Of a stretch of DNA of 64,000 nucleotides, positions 42,720 through 51,106 are shown in pieces (the first letter of the stretch is position 1; each line of letters starts with the position of its first letter). Location: contig JAATFT010000084.1 in assembly GCA_015655075.1 (NCBI GenBank), positions 62,001 to 126,000 of the forward strand. The letters run 5' to 3'. The translations under genes were made by a program, and so were the position numbers. The stretch is from Clostridiales bacterium (GTDB taxonomy: Bacteria > Bacillota > Clostridia > Lachnospirales > Lachnospiraceae). Below the pieces are notes generated by a model. It did no database searches, was not told where the DNA came from, and saw nothing but the letters and a program-made list of their open reading frames with translations.

Positions 42720-45700
42720 ATGACGGATACGTTAAAATATGGAATTCAGCCCTTTTGGTTCTGGAACGGGGACATGGAAGAAAAGGAAATAAGACGTCAG
42801 ATCCATGAGATGGCGGATAAGGGAATACGGGGATTTTTCATTCATCCAAGGCAGGGAATGGAGCTGCCGTATCTCTCAAAAGAATATTTTGAAAGAGTAA
42901 AAACAGCGGTATATGCCGCAAAGGAATACGGCCTTGAGGTATGGCTTTATGACGAGTATCCCTATCCAAGCGGCATCAGCGGCGGCGAAGTTATACTGGA
43001 TCATCCGGAGTATCTGTGCAAAGAATTAAAGAAGGTGATAAAAGAGGTTTCAGGCGGCAGGGAGGTACATTTATTTGCACCCTGGGGAAAGCTGATATCG
43101 GCCAAAGCGTACCGGATCCTGGAAGATGAGTGTGATTTCACCGATTTTATAGATCTGACGGAATATGTGGGAACAGGTTACAGGCAGGAAATATTCCAAT
43201 TAAACGGACTGACGGATTACAATAAAAAAAGGTATTTTACAGGTGATCCCGGCAAAAAACTCATGTGGACGCCGCCGGAAGGAAAGTGGAGGATTTATCT
43301 GTTTGTGGAGACCGTCATGGAGCATTTTAAATATTTTAAAAATTTTGTGGATCCTCTGAATCCCCGTGCGGTGCGTTATTTTTTGGAAACCACCCATGAA
43401 AGATATAAAAAATATGTTGGTGATGAGTTCGGGAAGACAATTAAAGGTGTATTTACCGATGAAGTTACCGCATTTCCCCCGGGGCAGCCCTGGTCGCCCT
43501 TATTGCCCCAGCTGGTACAAAAGCTCCATGGGATTGACCTGATTACCTATCTTCCGGCTTTGTGGGAGGATATGGGGGAGCTCACCTCCAGGGTCAGGTA
43601 TGCCTATTGGAATGCCGCTACCGAAGGTTTTATAGAAAGCTATGATAAAAGTATTTATCGCTGGTGTGAGGAAAATCACCTCCTGTATGTGGGCGAGAAG
43701 CCCATAATGAGAAGTAAGGAACTTGAGTTTGTCCATGTTCCGGGTATTGATACGGGACATCAAAAGGTGGGGAGTAAGGCCGAGGTAGTGGGCGCCGGAT
43801 ACCGGGCCAATGGTAAAATCATTTCCTCCGCGGCACACTTTTACCGGAAAAGTGCGGCCCTTTGCGAGGCTTTTCACAGCATCGGATGGGGAATGACCCT
43901 TCAGGATATGAAGTGGACCTTTGACTGGCTGGCTCTTCAGGGTGTTGACTGGTACGTGATACATGCGTTTTATTATACAGCGGACGCGTTAAAAAAACAC
44001 GACGCGCCGCCGTCGGCCTTTTATCAGATGCCATGGTGGAAGGATATGAAAATCCTTTCGGATTACGCAGTCGGGCTTGGTGACTTCTTAAGGTCTTTGA
44101 AACGCACAGTTAAGATATTGGTGATAGATCCGGCAACCTCCACATGGACAGCCGACGCGGGAGGAAAGGAACGGCTCCGGCGGGACTTTGCACAGATGCA
44201 GAACAGAATGCTGGAGGAATCCTTTGACTATTATATTGCGGACCCCCAGCTTTTCGGGGAAAGCCGTGTAAAACTAAAAACCAGCGGTAACAGAAATTGT
44301 GTGGCCGCAGAGATAAACGGGGAGGAATATGACGTCGTGGTACTGCCTCCCATGACCAATCTGGAAGATATTGCCGCAAATAAGCTGGCGGAATATGTCC
44401 GTGCCGGAGGGAAGGTGTGCGGGGTATCCTGCCTTCCTTATGAGAAAATCGAGAATATGGATACCGCGGCGGTGATGAAGGAATTATTTTTAAGAGCTCC
44501 CATTGAAATTGCGGAAATATATCACGGAAAGAAATTGCAGGAATATATCACAAAAGCACGGCCGGATACGAATCTGTTAACAGAGAAAGAGAGCAAAACG
44601 GCTCCTTCCCAAGAAAACCCGCCCGTATTTTTTGCCCGCAATACGGCGCAATTACTGGACTGGCTTAAGAAAAATGTGCATATGGATTTTAATATCATTC
44701 CCAAGGATGATTTAGGCTATGGGGAATTAGGAAGCCTGCAGGGCGAAACAAAAGACGGGCGGGAAGTTTTTGTGATGAATTTGTCAAATAAGGAAAGGAT
44801 ATTCCAAATTCAATTCAGGGAAAAACGGGAAGGTATGGTGTGTCTGCAGCCTTATGAATCAAGGAGATTAAAGGAGTCCGACCTAAGAAGACGGGAGTCC
44901 GACTTAAGGCAGTACCGCGGCTCCCTTAAGACGGGACCTGCCGTGGAAGCTGGGAAAAAAGAAATATATAACCTGGATATCCGTTCACGGATGAAGATTA
45001 CGCCACTTGGCAGGAATGCCCTGCGTCTTTCCCTGTGGAAGGCGGAATTCCCGGACGGACAGACGGCAACGGTTGACAGCTTCCCGCTCTTTGATCAATT
45101 GGAACAGGCCCGTATATTGATGCCGGTCCGGTCCAAGGCTTATTTCGGCTGTCCGAAAGAGCCGGAATTTACGGGAGTGCCGGTCGTTTACAGGCAGGAG
45201 TTTATATGCGCTCCTGCGGACGGGGAGAAAGAGGATATTTACCTGGTGATGGAGCCCGGTACTTTCTTAGGGCAGTGGAGGCTTTCCCTGAATCAGAAAG
45301 TGCTGACGGAAAAAGATTTTGCGGTGACGCCCATTTATTCCAATACAAATTTAGGTCTGATGATAACTCCCTATCTTAAGACCGGACGGAATGAAATCAA
45401 AATATGGATCCATACGGACGCGGCCTATGGGGGAATCCGTAATCCGCTGTACCTGTTCGGAAAATTCGCCGCGGTAAAAAAAGGGGGTGTCTGGAATCTG
45501 GATTCCGCCGTAACGGAAGGATACATGGACGATCCGGTAGGGAACGGACTGCCTTTTTTTGCAGGGACCGTTCTCTATGAGAAAAGAGTGGAGGATATGC
45601 GGTGCGATGGGGATTCCCTATGGATAGGTATTAAGGACATGTGGCTGGAGGATGCGGTGGGGTTACGGGTAAATGATTATGAAGCAGGTGTTTGCGCCTT

Positions 45701-45869
45701 CCGGCCTTACGAATTTGAGATTCCAAAGAAGTATATAAGCAAGGAGGGGAACCTGATAAAAATTTACCTGGATACCACGGCGGCCGGTTTATTTGAGGGA
45801 GAGATTTTTAACCGGGAAAAACATTGTTATGAATCCATAGAGGAAATTGAGGATAGCCGTTATGATTAA
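42720..45869 (+). CDS. Large glycoside hydrolase, GH106-like (putative alpha-L-rhamnosidase)
   Basis: This 1049-residue enzyme has no signal peptide. The N-terminal barrel starts IQPFWFWNGDM, with GIRGFFIHPRQGMELPYLS and a Glu/Asp-rich WLYDEYPYPSG segment, and continues to about residue 620. The C-terminal half is beta-rich and carbohydrate-binding-like. The pattern fits GH106-type enzymes that remove rhamnose from rhamnogalacturonan, in line with its neighbours. A short in-frame near-duplication (KESDLRRRESDLRQ) lies near residue 720. The stop codon lies within a 10-bp direct repeat flanking a small mobile-like element. Exact activity is not certain. Confidence 0.7.
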   Translation: MTDTLKYGIQPFWFWNGDMEEKEIRRQIHEMADKGIRGFFIHPRQGMELPYLSKEYFERVKTAVYAAKEYGLEVWLYDEYPYPSGISGGEVILDHPEYLCKELKKVIKEVSGGREVHLFAPWGKLISAKAYRILEDECDFTDFIDLTEYVGTGYRQEIFQLNGLTDYNKKRYFTGDPGKKLMWTPPEGKWRIYLFVETVMEHFKYFKNFVDPLNPRAVRYFLETTHERYKKYVGDEFGKTIKGVFTDEVTAFPPGQPWSPLLPQLVQKLHGIDLITYLPALWEDMGELTSRVRYAYWNAATEGFIESYDKSIYRWCEENHLLYVGEKPIMRSKELEFVHVPGIDTGHQKVGSKAEVVGAGYRANGKIISSAAHFYRKSAALCEAFHSIGWGMTLQDMKWTFDWLALQGVDWYVIHAFYYTADALKKHDAPPSAFYQMPWWKDMKILSDYAVGLGDFLRSLKRTVKILVIDPATSTWTADAGGKERLRRDFAQMQNRMLEESFDYYIADPQLFGESRVKLKTSGNRNCVAAEINGEEYDVVVLPPMTNLEDIAANKLAEYVRAGGKVCGVSCLPYEKIENMDTAAVMKELFLRAPIEIAEIYHGKKLQEYITKARPDTNLLTEKESKTAPSQENPPVFFARNTAQLLDWLKKNVHMDFNIIPKDDLGYGELGSLQGETKDGREVFVMNLSNKERIFQIQFREKREGMVCLQPYESRRLKESDLRRRESDLRQYRGSLKTGPAVEAGKKEIYNLDIRSRMKITPLGRNALRLSLWKAEFPDGQTATVDSFPLFDQLEQARILMPVRSKAYFGCPKEPEFTGVPVVYRQEFICAPADGEKEDIYLVMEPGTFLGQWRLSLNQKVLTEKDFAVTPIYSNTNLGLMITPYLKTGRNEIKIWIHTDAAYGGIRNPLYLFGKFAAVKKGGVWNLDSAVTEGYMDDPVGNGLPFFAGTVLYEKRVEDMRCDGDSLWIGIKDMWLEDAVGLRVNDYEAGVCAFRPYEFEIPKKYISKEGNLIKIYLDTTAAGLFEGEIFNREKHCYESIEEIEDSRYD

Positions 45870-46032
45870 AAATATAGGTAATTGCGAAACAAGATTATCG
45901 TAATTATAAACCATGCAATTACAATTTCAGATCTGAATCTTGCCCGAAAGGCAACTGAAGCTATGAAATTCGTATTCATTGTATGGTATATTCAGTAAAC
46001 TATATAGTTTCGCAATTACCTCATTAAAAATA
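45865..46032. mobile_element. MITE-like element with 14-bp inverted ends (family C)
   Basis: GGTAATTGCGAAAC (45877-45890) and GTTTCGCAATTACC (46007-46020) are perfect inverted ends of a 144-bp element without coding capacity. ATTAAAAATA occurs directly repeated at 45865-45874 and 46023-46032, two bases outside each end, as expected for a target duplication. It separates the GH106-like and GH105 genes. Confidence 0.65.
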
Positions 46033-46051
46033 AGCAGAGAGGTAGAATAGA

Positions 46052-47170
46052 ATGGAAAACGGGATTTATAAAGGAAAGACAGCACTGGAATATGCAAAAG
46101 AAGCAAGCGATACGTTAATGAAGAAATTTGCGCCAAAGGATTTGCCGCCCAAAGGACGTTTTCATTACCATCAGGGCGTGTTTTTATCCGGCATGCAAAA
46201 GACCTATGAACTTTGCGGGGAGGAAAAATATTATGAATATATAAAAACATGGGTGGACTCGGTTATTGGGGAGGACGGTTCGGTTAACACCTTTGACAGA
46301 GGGCAGCTGGACGATATCCAGCCGGGAGTATTATTGTTTATGCTTTATAAAAGAACCGGCGATGACAGGTACAAAAAAGCTTTGTTTACCTTACTTCCCG
46401 TCATCAGGGATTTTCCCAGGAATGAAGAAGGCGGTTTTTGGCATAAGGATGTGTATCCGGAGCAGATGTGGCTGGACGGTTTATACATGGCGGGTCCGAT
46501 TTGCGCCCAGTTTGGGTCCGAATTCGGGGAAAAAGAATATTTTGACATTGCAATATTCCAGGCCTTGTTAATGGAGAAAAAAACGAAAGATGCAAAGACG
46601 GGGCTTTGGTATCATGCATGGGATTGCAGCAGGAAGCAGTCCTGGGCGGATCCGGTTACGGGCCTCTCGCCGGAATTCTGGGGCCGCTCCATAGGATGGG
46701 TGCCGGTTGCCATACTGGAGGAGCTGGATTTTATACCCAAAGGCTATAAGAACCGGGAGGAATTAATCCGGTTGACGACGGACCTGATCCGGGCCGTCTG
46801 CCGATACCAGGATGAGAAAAGCGGATTGTGGTACCAGGTAGTGGATAAAGGCGGCAGGTCAGGCAACTGGCTGGAATCCTCCTGCACCTGCCTGTTTACC
46901 GCCGCTATTTGCAAGGCGGTGCAAAAAGGCTTCTTAGAACCTGCTTATTTAGAATATGCGAAAAAGGGATATAGGGGAATCATAGACCGTTTAAAATATA
47001 ATGAAAAGGGTGTCGTAATTGATAATATCTGTATCGGAACAGGTGTGGGAAATTATGAGCATTATTGTTCCCGTCCTACCAGTGAGAATGATTTGCATGG
47101 AGTCGGCGCCTTTCTTATTATGTGTACGGAAATAGCTAAAACTACAGACCGGCGGGCAGTAAAAAACTGA
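46052..47170 (+). CDS. GH105 unsaturated rhamnogalacturonyl hydrolase (YteR/YesR-like)
   Basis: This 372-residue (alpha/alpha)6-barrel enzyme cleaves the unsaturated galacturonyl residue from lyase products. Visible motifs are FHYHQGVFLSGMQKTYEL, MWLDGLYMAGP with the probable catalytic Asp, and PEFWGRSIGWVPVAI. It lacks a signal peptide. It implies that the imported oligomers were produced by a rhamnogalacturonan or pectate lyase elsewhere. AGAGAGG precedes the ATG. Confidence 0.85.
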   Translation: MENGIYKGKTALEYAKEASDTLMKKFAPKDLPPKGRFHYHQGVFLSGMQKTYELCGEEKYYEYIKTWVDSVIGEDGSVNTFDRGQLDDIQPGVLLFMLYKRTGDDRYKKALFTLLPVIRDFPRNEEGGFWHKDVYPEQMWLDGLYMAGPICAQFGSEFGEKEYFDIAIFQALLMEKKTKDAKTGLWYHAWDCSRKQSWADPVTGLSPEFWGRSIGWVPVAILEELDFIPKGYKNREELIRLTTDLIRAVCRYQDEKSGLWYQVVDKGGRSGNWLESSCTCLFTAAICKAVQKGFLEPAYLEYAKKGYRGIIDRLKYNEKGVVIDNICIGTGVGNYEHYCSRPTSENDLHGVGAFLIMCTEIAKTTDRRAVKN

Positions 47171-47184
47171 AGGAGGAAAACCGG

Positions 47185-48750
47185 ATGGAATTTCATGTGA
47201 TTTTAATTATGTCCAGAAGCGTCGTATTGGAATTGCAGGACAGTTCGGCTTATTATTATACGGATGAATATGAGATTTACATGAATGGGGAAAGGAAATT
47301 AACCACAAATAAGGCGGTGGAGTCCGTATACGGTTTAAAACCGGATACGGACTATACGGTTTGCATCAAGAGGGATTCCGAATGCTCTAAGCCGTTTAAT
47401 ATTCATACGAAAGCAGAATTTGTTACCCTGAATGTACGGGATTTCGGGGCAAAAGGAGACGGTATCGCGGATGATACCCTAATCCTTCAGGCCGCAATTA
47501 TGAGCTGTCCGAAGAACAGCCGCGTGCTTGTTCCAAAAGGTATCTATCAATTCACAAATTTATTTTTAAAAAGTGATTTAATACTGGAGCTTGAGGAAGG
47601 AGCGACCCTTTCGGCATATACGGATAAAAGCAGGATGCCGTTACTGCCGGGAAGGATAGAAAGCTACGATAAAAAATCGGAATATCTGTTAGCCTCATGG
47701 GAGGGTGAGCCTCTTGACAGTTTTGCAAGCCTCATAACGGGAATCGGAGTGGAGAATGTGCAAATCTGCGGAAGGGGAATCATTGACGGCTGCGCTGACT
47801 TTGATAACTGGTGGAATAAGGAAAAGAGGAGGAATGATCCTGCCCGTCCCAGAATTATGTTTTTTAACCGTTGCAGAAACATTACGTTACAGGGAATCAC
47901 TATCACCAATTCCCCCGCGTGGAATCTGCATCCTTATTTTTCGCTTAAGCTTTGTTTCTTTGATATTTCCATATTATCCCCGCCGGATTCCCATAATACG
48001 GATGGGATAGATCCGGAATCCTGCGACGATGTGGAGATTGCAGGTGCCTATATATCGGTGGGGGATGACTGCATTGCCGTTAAATCCGGTAAAATTTATA
48101 TGGGCAAAAAATATAAGATCCCGTCGAAAAATATTTTTATCCGCCATTCCTATATGAAGGAGGGACACGGCGCGGTAACCATAGGCAGTGAAACCGCGGC
48201 CGGCGCCCAAAATATCCGGGTAAAACAGTGCGTGTTCTCCTGCACGGACCGGGGACTCCGAATAAAGACAAGGCGAGGGCGGGGGAAGGATTCCGTACTT
48301 AAGGATATTGTATTTGAGGATATAAGAATGGATAACGTCAAAACGCCTTTTGTAATTAACAGCTTTTATTACTGTGACCCGGACGGCAAGACGGATTATG
48401 TTTCGGACAAGAGGGCCCTTCCGGTGGATGAGCGTACTCCCTGTATTAAGAATTTAAGCTTTAAGAACATAGTGTGTAAGGACTGCCATGTGGCGGGCGC
48501 CTATTTTTACGGATTGCCGGAGAAAAAAATAGAATCCATTGCAATGGAAAATATTTATATTGCCTATGCCATGAATGCGGTAAAAGGAACGGCCGCCATG
48601 ATGTCCGGATGCGAACCTTCCTGTAAGCAGGGTATTTTTGTAAGGCAGGTGGAACATCTGACCCTTAAGAATGTCACCTTGGAAGGAAATGAAGGGAAGG
48701 CCTTTGATATTGAGGATGTGGACGTTGTGGAAACAGATTTAGAAGGATGA
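47185..48750 (+). CDS. GH28 polygalacturonase family enzyme
   Basis: This 521-residue enzyme has an N-terminal fibronectin-III-like domain (about 1-80) and a right-handed beta-helix starting NVRDFGAKGDGIADDT. Catalytic Asp residues are in HNTDGIDPESCDD and SVGDDCIAVKSG. His is in EGHGAVTIGSE and the binding Arg/Lys in RIKTRRGRG. It lacks a signal peptide, which suits an exo-acting enzyme on imported oligogalacturonides. It follows GH105 by 14 nt with AAGGAGG, the last gene of the cluster. Confidence 0.9.
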   Translation: MEFHVILIMSRSVVLELQDSSAYYYTDEYEIYMNGERKLTTNKAVESVYGLKPDTDYTVCIKRDSECSKPFNIHTKAEFVTLNVRDFGAKGDGIADDTLILQAAIMSCPKNSRVLVPKGIYQFTNLFLKSDLILELEEGATLSAYTDKSRMPLLPGRIESYDKKSEYLLASWEGEPLDSFASLITGIGVENVQICGRGIIDGCADFDNWWNKEKRRNDPARPRIMFFNRCRNITLQGITITNSPAWNLHPYFSLKLCFFDISILSPPDSHNTDGIDPESCDDVEIAGAYISVGDDCIAVKSGKIYMGKKYKIPSKNIFIRHSYMKEGHGAVTIGSETAAGAQNIRVKQCVFSCTDRGLRIKTRRGRGKDSVLKDIVFEDIRMDNVKTPFVINSFYYCDPDGKTDYVSDKRALPVDERTPCIKNLSFKNIVCKDCHVAGAYFYGLPEKKIESIAMENIYIAYAMNAVKGTAAMMSGCEPSCKQGIFVRQVEHLTLKNVTLEGNEGKAFDIEDVDVVETDLEG

Positions 48751-48865
48751 AGTAAGGAGTTTAAATTTTTTTTATTCTTTATTCTTTTTTTCTTATTTAA
48801 AGATTTCACAAAATTTTCAAATTTTTTTCATATTTTTATTTTATAGTAAATTATGGATTTAATAT
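48751..48865. other. AT-rich spacer after the GH28 gene
   Basis: Long T-rich runs but no strong hairpin or gene. Transcription may end in the T-rich stretch around 48766-48795. Confidence 0.3.
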
Positions 48866-49026
48866 ATAAAGAGTACTCTCGGAAACTCTTTGCTGCAGAT
48901 TTGTGAGATGATTTTTTGTCAGATATGCACAAATTTATGAGGCGTACGTTAGTTAAATTTGTGTGTAGCCGGTGAAAAATCAGCCGCAAAGGTGCGTAGA
49001 GGGGAGTTTCCGAGAGTGCTCATAAA
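48866..49026. mobile_element. MITE-like element with 18-bp inverted ends (family B)
   Basis: GAGTACTCTCGGAAACTC (48871-48888) and GAGTTTCCGAGAGTGCTC (49004-49021) are inverted ends with one mismatch. An inner CACAAATTT/AAATTTGTG hairpin lies in the middle. ATAAA flanks both ends (48866-48870, 49022-49026) as a possible target duplication. No coding capacity. The right end is 22 nt before the ATG at 49044. Confidence 0.65.
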
Positions 49027-49043
49027 CTGAATGGAGGAAGAAA

Positions 49044-50441
49044 ATGAGAAAACTGAAAAAGATAAAAAAAATGATATTAATTCCAACAGGAATATTATTA
49101 AGCATTTCCCTGTTTGTAAGCGGGGATTCCGTAAATATTGCGGCTGCTGATAATATAACCTACAGCATCAAAAACACTATGACGTCAAAAACGGCTGAAA
49201 CAACACAAGAAAGTGATTCCGATTATGAACCGTATTTTTCCAAGCAGTGGGCGCTATACAACGATGGAACCTTTTCCATGGAAACCAGTACACCGGATGG
49301 AAAGAAATTTAAAGACGGCGGATTTTCCAAGCCCGGCGGTTTATTTATGGACGGTTCCTTGTTAAATCCCGGAAACCGGAGTTCTAATTCTGGCGGTGGA
49401 AAATATAAGAAATATAGTGTAACGGATATAAATCCTTTAAATTATCTTATTGAAAAATCCGGTTCACAATATAAAGCTTTAACGACTGCGGTTGCAGACA
49501 TAGATCTGGATGCGGAAAAAGCCTGGGAGACTGTTGGGGATACGGGAAGAGATGTCTTGGTAGCCGTTATTGATACGGGAGTTGATTATACTCATGAGGA
49601 TTTGGAGGATATCATCTGGACCAATGAGGAGGAAATTCCGGATGACGGCATCGACAATGACGACAATGGCTATGTGGATGATGTTTATGGGTGGGATTTC
49701 TACAATAATGAGCCCTATGAGTATAACGGCTCCAATCCTTCCGAATATGATCATGCTACCCATTGTGCCGGAACCATAGCTGCCGAAATCAATAATACCG
49801 GGATTGCGGGTATCGCGTCAAACGGTAACGTAAAGATTATGAGTGTAAAGGCCCTGGGAGGAAAGGACGGTTCCGGTGATACGGCTTCCATAGCGAAAGC
49901 GATTAAATATGCAGAAAGTATGGGCGCCGATATATGTAATTTAAGTTTCGGAACCACAAGCTACGATAAACAATTGGAAGCTGCCATAAAAGATTCCGAT
50001 ATGTTGTTTGTATGTGCGGCGGGCAACGGCGACAGCAAAGGTGTTGGAATTGATACTGATAAGACCCCGCTTTATCCTGCGTCATTTGACCTGGATAATA
50101 TTATATCTGTGGCAAACTTAAAATCGGACGGAACCCTGGATACGTCTTCCAATTACGGGGAAGAAAGCGTGGATATTGCAGCACCCGGCACCTATATATT
50201 GAGCACGACTGCCGGAAATGAATATGAATATCTAAGCGGAAGTTCCATGTCCGCGCCTATGGTAACCGCTGTTCTTGCCATGACCTATTCTTATTATGAA
50301 GATATTACAGCCATGGAGGCCAAGGATATTGTACTGGCTGCGGCAGAATCCCTTGATTCCTTAGAGAATAAGGTTGCCACGGAAGGCATGGTAAATGCTT
50401 ATAATGCCGTTACAGCAGACATTGAGGATATTTTAGATTGA
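49044..50441 (+). CDS. Secreted subtilisin-like S8 serine protease
   Basis: This 465-residue exported protease has a basic start and hydrophobic signal (about 10-32), a ~130-residue pro-region, then the S8 domain. The triad is Asp177 in VIDTGVDYTHED, His237 in DHATHCAGTIAA and Ser401 in LSGSSMSAPM. All three are present, so it should be active after removal of the pro-region. GGAGGAAG precedes the ATG. A palindromic element fills the upstream region and may carry or disrupt regulation. Confidence 0.9.
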   Translation: MRKLKKIKKMILIPTGILLSISLFVSGDSVNIAAADNITYSIKNTMTSKTAETTQESDSDYEPYFSKQWALYNDGTFSMETSTPDGKKFKDGGFSKPGGLFMDGSLLNPGNRSSNSGGGKYKKYSVTDINPLNYLIEKSGSQYKALTTAVADIDLDAEKAWETVGDTGRDVLVAVIDTGVDYTHEDLEDIIWTNEEEIPDDGIDNDDNGYVDDVYGWDFYNNEPYEYNGSNPSEYDHATHCAGTIAAEINNTGIAGIASNGNVKIMSVKALGGKDGSGDTASIAKAIKYAESMGADICNLSFGTTSYDKQLEAAIKDSDMLFVCAAGNGDSKGVGIDTDKTPLYPASFDLDNIISVANLKSDGTLDTSSNYGEESVDIAAPGTYILSTTAGNEYEYLSGSSMSAPMVTAVLAMTYSYYEDITAMEAKDIVLAAAESLDSLENKVATEGMVNAYNAVTADIEDILD

Positions 50442-50469
50442 CAAATAAAAGAACTTATTCGAAATAAAG

Positions 50470-50541
50470 GATAAACGGCCCCCTATAAAGTAAACACAGT
50501 CTTTTTAGGTGTTTACTTTAGGGGGTATCGTTTATCTTTTT
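50470..50541 (+). terminator. Long terminator after the subtilase gene
   Basis: GATAAACG, CCCCCTA and AAAGTAAACAC on the left pair with GTGTTTACTTT, AGGGGG and CGTTTATC on the right, with one-base interruptions, followed by TTTTTC. Confidence 0.85.
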
Positions 50542-51106
50542 CTAAGTCAGAAGCGGTTCATGGCCTCTAAGAGCGTAAGCCGTAACCACGTCCCATACTT
50601 TTCTTTTTTTTTCTAAGGAAAACAGTTTATCCGTAATGTTAAAAGAGTTATCCAAAACAACTAAGCCGTGTCTGAAAACTGCTTGCGCCGGGCTGGGCGT
50701 TCTACTTTGTGGGAGGTAAGGAGCGATTTTGGGAGCGTAGAGGGGCTTACGTTTCCAAAATTGTGACGCAGCATACCGCAAAATGGGGCGGCCAAAAAGG
50801 TGCAATGATTTTTCATACACACTCTATGGAGGTCTGGGATGATATCGTGAATAAAATGAAATTTAGAGAAAACGAGAAATAAAAAAGCTGTCAGAATTTC
50901 CCGACAGCTACCATTTATTTTAAAACACACTTCATTATTCAGCATAACATATTTAGAAATAAAAGTCTAGTATTTTTTAAAAAATCCATTATTATTTTAA
51001 ATAGAGGGTAAGAGGAGCATTTCCCGGGAATTCATATCGCAATTATTCGGGTCTTAAATTTGTTCGCAAAAGACCAAAGACCTAGAAGGAGGGTATCAAG
51101 GATATT
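50542..51106. other. Region between the subtilase and helicase genes
   Basis: It holds an unidentified truncated reading frame (50676-50882), a GCTGTCAG/CGACAGC hairpin (about 50886-50908) and an AT-rich stretch before the helicase. No promoter pair stands out. AGAAGGAGGG serves the ATG at 51107. Confidence 0.4.
50676..50882 (+). pseudogene. Unidentified 5'-truncated reading frame
   Basis: A 68-codon frame without a suitable start reads WAFYFVGGKERFWERRGAYV and ends MKFRENEK. Its aromatic and charged composition looks coding, but I do not recognise the family. It is probably the C-terminal remnant of a lost gene; a short chance frame is possible. Confidence 0.3.

Noticed and set aside
50542..50945. 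Minus-strand frames of 92-94 codons after the subtilase gene
   Set aside because: No start context or family resemblance; the region mainly holds hairpins and a plus-strand remnant.
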